From assembly GCA_013152205.1 (NCBI GenBank), contig JAADGV010000097.1, positions 1 to 61,075 of the forward strand: a DNA stretch of 61,075 bases, given 5' to 3'. The stretch comes from Planctomycetota bacterium (GTDB lineage Bacteria > Planctomycetota > Planctomycetia > Pirellulales > Lacipirellulaceae). A model generated the notes under the pieces. The model had not been told where the DNA came from. It was given only the letters and a program-made list of their open reading frames with translations, and searched no databases. The translations under genes and the position numbers were made by a program. This document shows positions 1-9,083 of the stretch, one piece after another (position 1 is the stretch's first letter; each line of letters opens with the position of its first letter).

Positions 1-27
1 GGATAACGGGGATTGTGCTTCGCTCAT
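1..27 (-). CDS. Start of an unidentified leftward gene (partial)
   Basis: Read on the minus strand, an ATG at 27-25 opens a frame MSEAQSPLS that runs off the window edge. A purine-rich AAGGA sits about six bases before the ATG, which is a reasonable ribosome binding site. Only nine codons are visible, so no function can be given. It could be a chance start. Confidence 0.4.
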
Positions 28-319
28 GAGGATTCCTTTCAAGGGTATTATTCTACCCCCGAACGGTATCCGTCAATCTTGGGCTATCGCACACCACCTT
101 CGTCTGAAAAATCTGGCCAGAATCTTCAATCTAGAATGCGTACTGAAGTTATTCTTTCTTTTAAGAAAGCTGGCTAACCTCCACGATCAGAGTCGATTTA
201 GATATCATCAAAATTATCTCTACTCGTGTGAATAAAGCAAACTGTCCATTTCGATTCCACAAAAAAAGTGCACGATATAATGCACGAAACACGGGTTCAT
301 AACGTGCATTCCATAGAAA

Positions 320-625
320 TCATGGAAGCAAGAAAACCAAGCCTTCGTTTTTTGGAACCGGCGGTGGCTCCATCAACTTTCTGATGGCATCAAATACAAC
401 CTGAAATTGCTGGTCGTATTTCTTCTCCATCGTGTTGATCTTGCGAGCCAAGTCTTTGTGCGTCGAGAGTAACTCTCGCAGCTTCACAAATGCCTGCATG
501 ATCTGAATATTGACCTCGACGGCCTATTCGCTTCGCAAAGCGCTGGACAGCATAGCAATGCCCTCTTGCGTAAGTGCCGATGCCTGACCTCCGTAAAGGC
601 TTTTGAGCAAATGGCTTATGGGAAT
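320..625 (-). pseudogene. ORF6N-domain protein remnant with in-frame stop
   Basis: On the minus strand this stretch translates to a sequence typical of the C-terminal half of ORF6N-domain proteins: TQEGIAMLSSALRSE, then a TAG stop (524-526), then [18 protein letters not shown], a charged helix with [20 protein letters not shown], and a final stop at 320-322. The frame is continuous across the TAG, so a single substitution would restore the usual Ser-Glu-Arg/Gln-Ala junction. The N-terminal ORF6N DNA-binding part is not visible upstream: residues before TQEG do not match the family as I know it, and no start was found. ORF6N proteins are phage- and mobile-element-associated, so this is probably a leftover of a past insertion. 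A MITE-like palindrome lies directly upstream, at 659-759. Confidence 0.72.
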
Positions 626-658
626 TTCAATCGGCCCGCTGCCCCGAAATCCAGGGGA

Positions 659-759
659 ATTGCAAAGTCGTAGGTTCCGTTATAGCCGCAGGCGGAAGCT
701 GCGGTTTTTTCAGGTCCGACCGCCGGCTTCCGCCTGCGGCTAGCATGACTTTGCAATCT
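659..759. repeat. MITE-like nested palindrome (family 1)
   Basis: A perfect 17-base inverted repeat beginning TAGCCGCAGGCGG (683-699 and 726-742) is nested inside a second inverted pair built on ATTGCAAAGTC (659-669) and GACTTTGCAAT (747-757). The same inner stem, with the same GGTTTTTTCAGG spacer and the same GACTTTGCAATC flank, occurs at 53750-53830. A partial copy lies at 6722-6760 before the Xer gene. No transposase is present, so this is a non-autonomous repeat. Confidence 0.8.
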
Positions 760-898
760 TCCTGCCCGAAATCGGGGGCCTTGTAGGCAGCCTGAGCGGG
801 TGATATGCTCTGAGGTTTGGCAAATCTACGAAATACTGGGCTGTCTTGCCGGCGGCTCGACCCAGACCCGAGACGTCCGAGAGGCGAGGAATCTGAGC

Positions 899-1147
899 AT
901 GCAAGCTGATATCCATCCCGATTACCACGAGACCCAGGTCAGCTGTGGTTGCGGCAACAGTTTTACGACGCGTAGCACTCGAAAAGAGTTGAAGGTCGAT
1001 ATCTGCAACGCCTGCCACCCGTTTTACACGGGCAAGCTGAAATTCGTCGATACGGCGGGTCGGATCGAAAAATTCAAGAACAAATTTGCCGCTGCGGGCT
1101 ATGCAAGCCTCAAGAAGGGGAAGAATGCCAAGGCGGAAAAAAAGTAG
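899..1147 (+). CDS. rpmE: 50S ribosomal protein L31, zinc-binding type
   Basis: An 82-residue protein that starts [11 protein letters not shown], the usual L31 beginning (MKxDIHPxYHE). Four cysteines (C16, C18, C36, C39) form the zinc ribbon of the C+ form of L31, so zinc-dependent folding is expected. L31 sits on the central protuberance of the large subunit and bridges the subunits. The frame extends further upstream, but the family start and a GAGG-type ribosome binding site support ATG 899. The lysine-rich tail ([11 protein letters not shown]) is slightly longer than in E. coli. It is followed by a hairpin terminator or attenuator and then prfA, an order common in many bacteria. Confidence 0.97.
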   Translation: MQADIHPDYHETQVSCGCGNSFTTRSTRKELKVDICNACHPFYTGKLKFVDTAGRIEKFKNKFAAAGYASLKKGKNAKAEKK

Positions 1148-1170
1148 CTACCCTATTCACGTTACCGATT

Positions 1171-1208
1171 GGCCATTGTAGATCGAGCGGATCTGCGATG
1201 GCCATTTT
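1171..1208 (+). terminator. Hairpin between rpmE and prfA
   Basis: GGCCATTGTAGATC (1171-1184) can pair over 14 positions, two of them G-T wobbles, with GATCTGCGATGGCC (1190-1203), with a five-base loop, and is followed by ATTTT. It could end the rpmE transcript or attenuate read-through into prfA. Confidence 0.6.
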
Positions 1209-1241
1209 GCATTGAATCCTCTACGTTTCGGCGGCAATAGC

Positions 1242-2315
1242 ATGCGTGAACTTCTGGAAGAAAAACTCGCCCGATTTACCGAACTCGAACAGTATCTTAT
1301 CGATCCTGAAGTGTTGTCGAACTCGTCTCGCTTGGCATCCGTTGCGCGCGAGCATGGCTCGTTGGCAAAGCTGGCAACCAAATACCGCCGCTTCAAAGAA
1401 CTAAACGTCGAAATCAACGAAACCCGCGAAATGGTTGCCGGCGACGATCTGGAAATGCGCGAGCTGGCTGAGATGGAACTGCCCGTGCTGATCGAGCAGC
1501 GCGAACAGCTGTGGAACGAACTACTCGAGCTAACGCTCGGCGGTGCGGATGCCAATCGGACGCGGTGTGTCATGGAAATCCGTGCTGGAACGGGCGGCGA
1601 CGAGGCGGCTTTGTTTGCTCGCGATTTGTACGAAATGTACAAACATCACGCCGAAACGAAACGGTGGAAAATCGAGATCCTAGACCACAGCCCTACCGAG
1701 TTGGGCGGGTTCAAGGAAATCTCTCTTGGGGTTTCAGGAGAAGGCGTCTACCGAGAACTACAATACGAAAGCGGTGGGCATCGTGTGCAACGGGTGCCGC
1801 AGACCGAAACTCAGGGACGCGTTCATACCTCGGCTGCAACGGTCGCGGTGATGGCAGAGCCGGAGGATGTCGAGGTGAATCTGAAGTCCGAGGACTATCG
1901 CGTCGACAAATTCAATGCGAGCGGACCGGGTGGCCAACACGTCAATAAGACCGAGTCGGCAATTCGACTTACCCACTACGAGACGGGGACGGTCGTACAA
2001 TGCCAAGACGAAAAAAGCCAACATAAGAATCTCGCCAAGGCGTTGCGAGTCTTGAAAACTCGTGTCTACGAAGCAAAGCGTCAGGCGGAAGTTGCGAAAC
2101 GAGCGGAAGAGCGAAAAACGCTTGTTGGCTCGGGCGACCGTAGCCAGCGTATTCGCACTTATAACTATCCCGAAAATCGACTCACCGACCACCGCATTGG
2201 CCTTACGCTCTATAAGCTGGATCAGATTTTGGCAGGTGATATGCAGGTGGTGACAGACGCATTGGTCGACTACGACCGTCAGCAATTACGCGATTCGTTC
2301 GGTGCGGACGAGTAG
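1242..2315 (+). CDS. prfA: Peptide chain release factor 1
   Basis: A class I release factor that reads UAA and UAG and triggers peptide release at the ribosomal P site. The codon-recognition tripeptide is P186-Q187-T188, the P-x-T form that defines RF1 (RF2 has SPF). The catalytic GGQ is at residues 230-232 inside [10 protein letters not shown]. The 357-residue length from ATG 1242 ([12 protein letters not shown]) matches the family (about 360). An upstream ATG at 1212 would add ten poorly conserved residues, so I prefer 1242. Its methylase gene, prmC, follows 35 bases downstream, the common pairing. Confidence 0.97.
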   Translation: MRELLEEKLARFTELEQYLIDPEVLSNSSRLASVAREHGSLAKLATKYRRFKELNVEINETREMVAGDDLEMRELAEMELPVLIEQREQLWNELLELTLGGADANRTRCVMEIRAGTGGDEAALFARDLYEMYKHHAETKRWKIEILDHSPTELGGFKEISLGVSGEGVYRELQYESGGHRVQRVPQTETQGRVHTSAATVAVMAEPEDVEVNLKSEDYRVDKFNASGPGGQHVNKTESAIRLTHYETGTVVQCQDEKSQHKNLAKALRVLKTRVYEAKRQAEVAKRAEERKTLVGSGDRSQRIRTYNYPENRLTDHRIGLTLYKLDQILAGDMQVVTDALVDYDRQQLRDSFGADE

Positions 2316-2350
2316 CACCTTGTTTCTCTACTTCTACCCCAACATGCGCG

Positions 2351-3247
2351 ATGTCTGCTGACGAGCCAACTGCTGAACCGACATGGACTATCGGTCGTTT
2401 GTTGACCTGGACAGCCGATTTTCTCAAAGAGAAAGGGGCCGACAGTCCGCGACTTGATGCTGAGGTGTTACTAGCTCATGCTCGTGGCTGTCAGCGGATC
2501 GAACTCTACACAACCTTCGAGCAAGAAGCCCCGGCCGAGCTGCGAGAGACGTTTCGCGCCTTGGTTCGGCAGCGTGCTGAGGGTACGCCGGTCGCTTATT
2601 TGGTTGGCTACCGGGAGTTCTTTTCATTGACGTTCGAGGTGACCCGCGAGGTACTGATTCCGCGCCCCGAGACCGAGCTAATGGTGGTGCGGGCGTTGGA
2701 TTTGGCCAAGGAGTTGCCGGGCAATGGCGAGTTGCGGATCGCCGATGTGGGCACCGGGAGCGGCGTCTTGGCAATTTGCTGTGCGAAGCATCTTCCCGCT
2801 TGCTCGGTGACGGCCTTCGACATTAGCGTCCCGGCGCTAGAGGTGGCTGGGCGTAATGCGACAAAACACGAAGTGAGCGACCGAATTGAATTTGTCCACA
2901 GCGACTTGTTCGCACAGCGAGCAGCAACGGCTGAGTTCGATCTTGTTTTAAGCAATCCGCCTTATGTGGCATCCGAAGAGATGGCAACGCTGGACGCCAA
3001 TGTACGCAACTACGAGCCGCACTTGGCCCTTGATGGGGGAGTGCAGGGCACCGAAGTCATCGAACGGCTAATTCCTCAGGCCGTGGAGAGGCTTCGCCCC
3101 GAGGGCTGGTTGCTGATGGAAGTCGGGCCTGGCAACTCGCAACGCGTTGAGCAATTGCTTGCCGAGGCAGTGGGAATAACTCTACGAGAAACGATCTCCG
3201 ATTTGGCAGGGCTGCCGCGTGTGGTGCAGGGGCAACGGGCGACTTGA
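2351..3247 (+). CDS. prmC: Release factor glutamine methyltransferase
   Basis: A SAM-dependent N5-glutamine methyltransferase that modifies the GGQ glutamine of release factors such as the RF1 encoded just upstream. The small N-terminal helical domain carries the PRLDAEVLLAHA signature. The Rossmann domain follows, with the SAM-binding loop DVGTGSGVLAI and the substrate-amide motif NPPY at about residues 202-205. At 298 residues it has the normal length. The start at 2351 lies 35 bases after prfA, so the two are probably co-transcribed. Confidence 0.95.
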   Translation: MSADEPTAEPTWTIGRLLTWTADFLKEKGADSPRLDAEVLLAHARGCQRIELYTTFEQEAPAELRETFRALVRQRAEGTPVAYLVGYREFFSLTFEVTREVLIPRPETELMVVRALDLAKELPGNGELRIADVGTGSGVLAICCAKHLPACSVTAFDISVPALEVAGRNATKHEVSDRIEFVHSDLFAQRAATAEFDLVLSNPPYVASEEMATLDANVRNYEPHLALDGGVQGTEVIERLIPQAVERLRPEGWLLMEVGPGNSQRVEQLLAEAVGITLRETISDLAGLPRVVQGQRAT

Positions 3248-3277
3248 GCAGCTTTCGCTGCCTTGGGTTGCTTAATT

Positions 3278-3302
3278 TCCGGCCAGGATGGCCGGGCTAT
3301 GG
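3278..3302. repeat. Short palindrome, GGCCAGGATGGCC family (copy a)
   Basis: CCGGCCAGGATGGCCGG forms a six-base-pair stem with a short loop and is followed by GCTATGG. It lies between prmC and the DUF4261 gene. Related copies are at 11167-11189, 21001-21029, 45896-45914 and 56971-56998. Confidence 0.75.
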
Positions 3303-3355
3303 CTTGTTTGGAAAAAATGTTCTCTTTCATTTATCACTGAAGAACCGCGAAAACT

Positions 3356-4141
3356 ATGTCAGAAGCTCCAAAAAATCCGTTGCGTTGGATGGCGTTGGTG
3401 ATACTCGATCGGGCTGAGTTGCCCCAGTTCGAAGACGTTGCACAAGCTGTTGGCGAATACTTCTCTGACTCACCGGTGATGACGGCGGCTGGGGCTACTG
3501 AAAAATTGCTGACCTGTTCGATTGGTGAATACACCGCTGCCGCGACACTGGTCGACAAGCCAGTGCCGTGGTCGCAATTAGAAGGGCCTTGTGCGACGGC
3601 CTGGTATTGGCCCGACGCTGCTGATGCGTTGCGAAATCACGAGGCCCATTTGTTGGTCACGTTAATCGACGAAGGTGGCAGTGCGGTCGAAAAGAGTACG
3701 TGCCTCACCCAGTGGGTAGCTGGCTTGGTGGCCTCGACGCCTACGCTGGGAGTGTTCTGGGGGCCCAGCCGAATGGTGCATCCGGCGCGGGCTTTCATCG
3801 AACAGGCGGTCCAGCTTTCGCCGACGGATCTGCCCCTGTTCCTATGGGTCGATTTTCGCATCGAGCAATTAGACAACGGCAATTCCAGGCTCTACACCAC
3901 GGGGTTAGAAGCCTTGGGGTTCTCCGAGTTAGAAGTCCACGAGTTTGCTGGTGATCCACAGCATCTGTTGGAGTTTGCTTACAACATCGCCCACTATCAA
4001 ATAGGCAAGAACAAGGTGATCAACGATGGCGATACCATTGGGCTCACCGAAGAGGTCCAGGTCACTGCCCGTCGCGAGCCCTCGATATTCGACGAAAAGA
4101 TCGAAGTGATCAAGCTAGAGATTGAGGTCGCGAAAGAGTAG
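3356..4141 (+). CDS. DUF4261-domain protein
   Basis: A 261-residue soluble protein with no signal peptide or membrane segment. The overall pattern fits the DUF4261 family: an N-terminal MALVILDRAELPQFEDVA stretch, a central TLVDKPVPWSQLEGPC region and a WPDA segment. In this family a conserved domain of unknown function sits in the C-terminal half. No catalytic motif is recognised. It stands alone between the rpmE-prfA-prmC group and the convergent exonuclease gene. Its role is unknown. Confidence 0.75.
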   Translation: MSEAPKNPLRWMALVILDRAELPQFEDVAQAVGEYFSDSPVMTAAGATEKLLTCSIGEYTAAATLVDKPVPWSQLEGPCATAWYWPDAADALRNHEAHLLVTLIDEGGSAVEKSTCLTQWVAGLVASTPTLGVFWGPSRMVHPARAFIEQAVQLSPTDLPLFLWVDFRIEQLDNGNSRLYTTGLEALGFSELEVHEFAGDPQHLLEFAYNIAHYQIGKNKVINDGDTIGLTEEVQVTARREPSIFDEKIEVIKLEIEVAKE

Positions 4142-4179
4142 GAGGCTGGCAGAAACTCGGGCAAAAAAAGATCGCCAAC

Positions 4180-5190
4180 TCACTCGCCTTCGTCCGCTTC
4201 CCCGCCGCGGTAAATTTTTTGACGCAAGGGGTTACGGCTGCTCGTAAGGGGGCCTTCGGTGGTGTCGTCGGCCAGGGTGGCGACCATCATTTGTAGTTTC
4301 GCATCCAAGTCGTCGGCGTGGTGTACGATCAATGCTTCGGGCGTCATCGGCGGCTTAGGAGAGCCCCATTCGGGCAGGCGTTGATGGGCAACGATAAGGT
4401 GTTCTAGCCGTAGCAAGGTCTCGTCGTCGAGTGGATACTTGGCTGCCGTCTCGCGGATCATGTCGCGACCTTGAAGGATGTGGCCGATGAGAGTTCCCGA
4501 GGCCGTGTATTCCGCGCCGGTGGGGGTGGCTGTCAGTTCGCGAATTTTTCCGATGTCGTGCAGCACACCGCCGGCAACGACCAAGTCTTTTCGCAGCGGC
4601 GGCTGCATGTCGGGGTAAAGCTCGGCGTATTTGTCGGCCAAGTAAGCGCAGGTGCGTGCGACGCTAAGCACATGTTCGAGGTATCCGCCAGAGGTTGCGT
4701 GATGGTTGTACTTGGCGGCGGGAAGGGTGAGAAGCGTCTCTTGGTGCTTTTCTAAAATGGCCAGGACGAATGCTAAGAGTTGCTCGTCGTCGACATAGTC
4801 TTTCACCAAGCAGACCATGTCGTCGAACATCTCTTGCGGATCGAATCGCGAGGAGGGCATGCACATGGCCGGGTCGAAACCTTCGGCCGAGTCCGCTTCG
4901 GTGACGAGGCGGATTTTGCGGATTTCTAGCTGCGGGCCATAGTTCGTTTCACGGTATTGGGCGCGAAGTTTATAGAATTCGCCTCGGGTCCATTGATCTC
5001 GGCAAACGGTTGCCCAGGACGTATCGCCCCAGATCGGAAAGCTCACCTCGCGGCCCGAATCGCGAAAGGTGACACGAAAATAAGGTTTACCGTCTTTCGT
5101 GGTGAGTTCTTCTTTGGCGGAGAGGAGCGCGAAAAAGTCGGCCTCCTGACCATTGGTAAGCTCAGCCAACGGAACGAGGGACGTAGCCAT
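4180..5190 (-). CDS. YhaM-type 3'-5' exonuclease, OB-fold plus HD domain
   Basis: A 336-residue protein of the YhaM family, which are 3'-5' exoribonucleases or exonucleases in RNA turnover. Residues 1-95 look like the family's OB-fold (FRVTFRDSGREVSFPIW). The HD domain follows, with H173 in GYLEHVLSVA, the metal-binding pair H211-D212 in VLHDIGK, and a late histidine/aspartate cluster LIVHHADDLDAK. All expected metal ligands appear present. The length is close to B. subtilis YhaM (about 314). The gene is convergent with the DUF4261 gene. Confidence 0.88.
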   Translation of the reverse strand: MATSLVPLAELTNGQEADFFALLSAKEELTTKDGKPYFRVTFRDSGREVSFPIWGDTSWATVCRDQWTRGEFYKLRAQYRETNYGPQLEIRKIRLVTEADSAEGFDPAMCMPSSRFDPQEMFDDMVCLVKDYVDDEQLLAFVLAILEKHQETLLTLPAAKYNHHATSGGYLEHVLSVARTCAYLADKYAELYPDMQPPLRKDLVVAGGVLHDIGKIRELTATPTGAEYTASGTLIGHILQGRDMIRETAAKYPLDDETLLRLEHLIVAHQRLPEWGSPKPPMTPEALIVHHADDLDAKLQMMVATLADDTTEGPLTSSRNPLRQKIYRGGEADEGE

Positions 5191-5305
5191 GGGAGTACCC
5201 GTTTCTAATTTCTAAAATGATGTTTGAGAATCAGACATACGGCTGATTGTAGCAATAGACAGAGCGAGCGGGAGGAAGTGTTGTCGCAGAAAATCGGCCC
5301 AGCCG

Positions 5306-6517
5306 CTAAATTCGAGTCGACTCGGAAGAGAGGCCAGCAAGCATGTCGGTGAGCTGGGTACGAATGCTGTCCATAACCGGATCGGTCGGGGCACTACGGT
5401 CGCGGCGCGCGGCCACCTCGATCGCTTGGCCTACTTGGATCACCACATGAAACGGGCCATGCTGGCTGAGGCGGTCGGTGAAATCTTCCTCAAATCGCTC
5501 GACCGTTTCGAGAATATGCTCTGGGATATTTGGTTCCGAGGTTCTTACGTAGTTGCGCGGGTAATGCGACATCTGCTGTACGTAGTAGCAAGCGGTGAGT
5601 TGTTTCCACCGGCGTTGACGCTCTTCGGCTGAGATGTTGTTGCTCACCATGTCAGGCAAAATCACCGCCCGCAAATTTTTGACCCGCGAGACCACGCCTT
5701 CGTTCGTATTCTTTACGTTCCACTCATCTTCGAGCTTGGCGAGTTCATCTTCGATAAGCTGGTCGACTCGTTCGTAGAAGTCGCCAGTACGGGCATCGCC
5801 GAAATACTCGATTTCTTTGAGCGACAACAGCGCTTGGCCAACCTGCTGAAGTCGAGGAATGAGCGGTTTATCGCGTTGCGGATACCAAGAGAAGTGAGAT
5901 TCAATTTCTTCCAGCACCGGCGCGACCGTGGCCAGCAGGTCGCCTCGAAAGAAGTAGCGGATGGCGACCGGGTGGACAACGACGCCGCCCGGGGCGTTGA
6001 GCTTCTGCCGTCGCTTGGCAGCCGTTCGTGCGATAAAGGCCGTGCCATCCATCAACGGCATGAGCTGATCGTTATGACGCGAGACGGCACCTTCGGGAAA
6101 AACAACCAGCAGTCGTTTGCCATCTACCAAAACATCGACCGCCGTGTTGATTGCCTGACGGTCGATCCCTTCGCGATAGACGCTAAACGCGCCCATGCGA
6201 CGCAACATGAATCGGCTGACTCCATCTTGCTTAAACAAATGCCAAGAAGCCATTGCGTGCATGTAACGCTTGGTTTTTTGCACAATAGGATTGAGCGTCA
6301 GCGGGTCTGACATTCGGCAATGATTGGGGGCGATCAAGACCCCGTTGCCCGCGTCGAGCGAAGCCTGCAAGAGTTCGACATCTCGGCATTCGACCGAGTG
6401 AATGTCGTAGGTCTTGCGAATATAGCGATTCACGTAGTGCTTGATGAGGAACGGCCAAAAGTTGTTGTACACAGGGGGGACAAACTCATAAGGCTCTTCA
6501 ATGACGATGTTTTGCAT
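5306..6517 (-). CDS. PlsC-type 1-acylglycerol-phosphate acyltransferase-like protein
   Basis: A 403-residue protein with an acyltransferase domain in its N-terminal two thirds. The catalytic H-x4-D motif is N65-H66...D71 (NHCRMSD), and the substrate-binding block is VVFPEGAVSR, with P141-E142-G143. These motifs define the PlsC/glycerol-phosphate acyltransferase superfamily. An extra C-terminal region of about 150 residues, rich in charged helices, has no assignment here. The likely role is acyl transfer in phospholipid synthesis at the membrane; the acceptor is unknown. The gene is monocistronic. Confidence 0.85.
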   Translation of the reverse strand: MQNIVIEEPYEFVPPVYNNFWPFLIKHYVNRYIRKTYDIHSVECRDVELLQASLDAGNGVLIAPNHCRMSDPLTLNPIVQKTKRYMHAMASWHLFKQDGVSRFMLRRMGAFSVYREGIDRQAINTAVDVLVDGKRLLVVFPEGAVSRHNDQLMPLMDGTAFIARTAAKRRQKLNAPGGVVVHPVAIRYFFRGDLLATVAPVLEEIESHFSWYPQRDKPLIPRLQQVGQALLSLKEIEYFGDARTGDFYERVDQLIEDELAKLEDEWNVKNTNEGVVSRVKNLRAVILPDMVSNNISAEERQRRWKQLTACYYVQQMSHYPRNYVRTSEPNIPEHILETVERFEEDFTDRLSQHGPFHVVIQVGQAIEVAARRDRSAPTDPVMDSIRTQLTDMLAGLSSESTRI

Positions 6518-6771
6518 AGCAATGGTTCAACAGAAGTATTTTGGAGTATTCGAAGGTTGCAGTCGGCATAAATTGCCGAGGTGTTAAAGTCGTTTCTGGA
6601 GGGCCTCAGGATAACGCAGTTTCTAGCTTTTTGCCCAGGGCATCTGTAACTGCTGGCCCATCGCACATTGTGAATGGGGCCACCGTTGGCCGATAGGTAT
6701 ATGGAGGATCACAAGGTTATACTAGCCGCAGGCAAAAGCCGCGGTCGAGCCTGAAAAAACCGAGGGAATCC

Positions 6772-7716
6772 GTGGCACCGAAACGTATCCGAAAGAATTT
6801 GAAACCCCGTCGAGAGACGGCAGACCGTGAGGCCTCGCGTTGGAGCGAGGACTTTGCCAACTATTTACGCAGCGAATGCCATCTGGCGGTAAATACGGTT
6901 GAGGCTTATTCACGCGATTTGAACCGCTTTTTTCTGTGGCTGGGCACCCGACGGATTCAGCAATTGCGGGTGAACGATTTGGTCGGCTACCCGGGGTGGC
7001 TTGCTGAGCAGCCGCTGGCACCGAAGAGCGTGACACGGCATGTCGCATCGCTAAGAGTCTTCTTCCGCTATTTGCAACTCGAAGGGGCATTAACTGACAA
7101 TCAGGCCGAATTGCTGGCGACCCCCAAGCTCTGGCAACGTGTCCCGCAGGTTTTGTCCGTCAAGCAGGTGAGCGACTTGCTCAACGCACCACGTCGAGCA
7201 GATCCCTGGTGGATGCGTGATCGTGCCTTGCTAGAATTGCTCTACGCCTCAGGATGTCGAGTCTCTGAGTTGGCATCGCTCGGTGTTCGCGATGTGCATT
7301 TGAAAGAGCGCTACTGCATTTATCATGGTAAGGGCGACAAACAGCGCATTGTGCCGTTGGGTGGTAATGCCGTGGAGGCGGTGCAGCAGTATCTGGAGAG
7401 CGAACGAGAAGAGTTGGCCGCGCGACGCGAGCCGCCAAGCCAACGGCTGATTCTCTCGCCACGCGGGGCAGGGTTGCGACGCGAACGCATTTGGGAACTA
7501 CTCAAACGCTATGCCGCCCGAGTGGGTGTACCGACCGAAATCAGTCCGCACTCGCTAAGGCATAGTTTTGCTACGCACCTACTGGCCGGCGGGGCCGACT
7601 TGAGGCAAGTGCAAGAGATGCTCGGCCATGCCAGCATCGCTACCACGCAGATATACACGCACGTAGATCACACGCGGCTAAAGCAGGTGCACGAAGCGTT
7701 TCATCCTCGTGCCTAA
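6772..7716 (+). CDS. Tyrosine recombinase, XerC/XerD type
   Basis: A 314-residue recombinase of the family that resolves chromosome dimers at dif sites. The N-terminal SAM-like core-binding domain spans about residues 25-110. The catalytic domain contains all active-site residues: R in ASGCRVSEL, K in HGKGDKQR, H-x-x-R in HSLRHSFATHL, H in MLGHASI and the nucleophile Y in TQIYTHV. The start is GTG 6772, preceded at a suitable distance by GAGGG. A decayed copy of the TAGCCGCAGG repeat lies directly upstream. XerC and XerD cannot be told apart by eye. A phage integrase is unlikely, given the length and lack of neighbouring phage genes. Confidence 0.92.
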   Translation: MAPKRIRKNLKPRRETADREASRWSEDFANYLRSECHLAVNTVEAYSRDLNRFFLWLGTRRIQQLRVNDLVGYPGWLAEQPLAPKSVTRHVASLRVFFRYLQLEGALTDNQAELLATPKLWQRVPQVLSVKQVSDLLNAPRRADPWWMRDRALLELLYASGCRVSELASLGVRDVHLKERYCIYHGKGDKQRIVPLGGNAVEAVQQYLESEREELAARREPPSQRLILSPRGAGLRRERIWELLKRYAARVGVPTEISPHSLRHSFATHLLAGGADLRQVQEMLGHASIATTQIYTHVDHTRLKQVHEAFHPRA

Positions 7717-7755
7717 TGCGTGAAATCCGTATAGCCGGGGACACACTTGCCTCCG

Positions 7756-7787
7756 GGGCTCCTTGGACCGCGTGGCGGTCCGGCTGG
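7756..7787. repeat. GGACCGC-TGGCGGTCC hairpin repeat (copy a)
   Basis: GGACCGCGTGGCGGTCC forms a strong stem between the convergent xer and exbD genes, so it could act as a two-way terminator. An inverted copy differing at one base in a block of about 31 lies at 38004-38035, between flgC and fliE. This shows it is a dispersed repeat. Confidence 0.75.
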
Positions 7788-7793
7788 GGGCCA

Positions 7794-8282
7794 CTATGGT
7801 GCATCTGGTAAGGGTGCGAAGCGGACTCGTTCGACGAGCTTGTGTTGTTGGCCGTTGTCGTCGATGTAGCCTGTGATGGCGGTGATGGCGTTCATTGCAA
7901 ATTTATATTTGAGATTGTAGTCGGCTTCGATCTCAACTTCTTGCTCGGTGGCCCCCGGGCCAGCTGCGTCGCCAATCATGCCGCGGATTTTTGCGTGGAG
8001 TTGTGCGAAAGGGGCTTGGCCATCAAGGACGATGTCGCCCAACTGTACTCGGGCGAGTTCACCGGTTGGAGTGGCTCGTAAACGGACCTTTAGCAGCGGA
8101 GTCTCGCTCGGCTGGCTGACTTCGCTGGCCGACGACGAGGGCATCCGGATATTAAAGTCGCCTTCGGGTAAAACGATTTTGAAAGTAAACACGAAGAACA
8201 CCAACAGTTGAAAGACGATGTCGATCATCGGCGTCATCTGTAGCAATATCTGTTCGCGATGTTCTGCGTTACGAATTTTCAT
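7794..8282 (-). CDS. ExbD/TolR family protein (second of two)
   Basis: A 162-residue inner-membrane protein with the ExbD/TolR plan: a short cytoplasmic N-terminus, one membrane segment with the proton-path aspartate (TPMIDIVFQLLVFFVF), then a periplasmic domain. ExbD partners with ExbB/TolQ to convert the proton gradient into mechanical work on periplasmic proteins. It lies downstream of another ExbD and an ExbB in the same direction. The periplasmic part is not closely similar to the other ExbD, so the two may have distinct partners or form a heterodimer. Confidence 0.9.
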   Translation of the reverse strand: MKIRNAEHREQILLQMTPMIDIVFQLLVFFVFTFKIVLPEGDFNIRMPSSSASEVSQPSETPLLKVRLRATPTGELARVQLGDIVLDGQAPFAQLHAKIRGMIGDAAGPGATEQEVEIEADYNLKYKFAMNAITAITGYIDDNGQQHKLVERVRFAPLPDAP

Positions 8283-8519
8283 TCAAATCGGTTCTTGTGT
8301 TTATTACTCAAACTGAAAACAACCAACCACGAATCATACGAATTACACGAATATTGGGGCCAGGTCAGGCCCAAGATCAATCCAATTCAGACGCCTTTTT
8401 GGGAAAGGTATTTGGGAACATACCAACCTTATTCGTGCAGATTCGCGTCATTCGTGGTTTAACTATTTTTGATCTGTGTTTCATCCGTGTCCATCTGTGG
8501 CTAAATTCTTCTTGGGTTG
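8283..8519. repeat. Intergenic repeat block, CGTGTCCATCTGTGG family
   Basis: The gap between the two exbD genes contains phrases such as GAATCATACGAATTACACGAA, its partial inverse near 8440-8460, and GTTTCATCCGTGTCCATCTG near 8480-8497. The latter is the complement of the CACAGATGGACGC-type sequence that flanks the GxxExxY gene at 58205-59042. No gene is supported here, although short frames exist. Confidence 0.6.
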
Positions 8520-8984
8520 CTAAGTGCCGCCAATCGTTCGGATTTCACTTTGTTTGCCGCGCAGTGCAAACTTCTCGAATTGTAGCTCCTGGCAAGCTTT
8601 CATAACTTCTTGTACAAGCCCGACTTTGGCATCCTGGTCGGCGCGGATGATGACCGTGACGTCTTCGAGCTTCTTTGACGTATGTCGCAGTAGAATTTGT
8701 GTTTCTTTGAGTAACTCCGACTTCAGCTTCGCAAGTTCGGTCAGTTCTCGGCCGGCGTAGATAAAATGGTCGTTCTTGGTGAGATGAATGGTCAGCGGTT
8801 GTTCGTAGCGCGCCGCGGGCGGTTTCGCAAGTTCGCTCGCCGGGAGCTTGATACGCTGGTCTTGCTCGGCATCCGAGAAATTGATGACCAACATGAAAAA
8901 CGCGATCAACTGAAACGTCATGTCGATCATCGGCGTAAGATCGCCCTCGACGATGCCGGTGTCACCTTTAGGGCGAATTCGCAT
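8520..8984 (-). CDS. ExbD/TolR family protein (first of two)
   Basis: A 154-residue ExbD/TolR protein. The single membrane segment has the expected aspartate in LTPMIDMTFQLIAFFML, followed by a periplasmic domain ending ALRGKQSEIRTIGG. Together with the ExbB-like protein upstream it should form a proton-driven motor in the inner membrane. The pair of non-identical ExbD genes after one ExbB is an arrangement I associate with planctomycetes. It is separated from exbB by about 100 bases, in the same direction. Confidence 0.92.
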   Translation of the reverse strand: MRIRPKGDTGIVEGDLTPMIDMTFQLIAFFMLVINFSDAEQDQRIKLPASELAKPPAARYEQPLTIHLTKNDHFIYAGRELTELAKLKSELLKETQILLRHTSKKLEDVTVIIRADQDAKVGLVQEVMKACQELQFEKFALRGKQSEIRTIGGT

Positions 8985-9083
8985 GGTCGAGGCTCCTGGC
9001 AGTCAAACGTAGGGGGGTTTTGAAAGTGTGTTGGCACATGGCAACGCGTAGGGGAAATTGAAGAGGGTTTTCCAATCCACGCA

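Noticed and set aside
26..235. Open frame of 69 codons on the plus strand at the left edge
   Set aside because: It overlaps the leader of the leftward partial gene, has no ribosome binding site and no recognisable family features.
8283..8519. Open frames in the exbD-exbD gap
   Set aside because: They lie entirely in phrase-like repeats and lack family features.
9030..9050. TGGCACATGGCAACG near the ExbB/ExbD gap as a sigma-54 site
   Set aside because: The -24 half fits but no TTGC follows at the required spacing.
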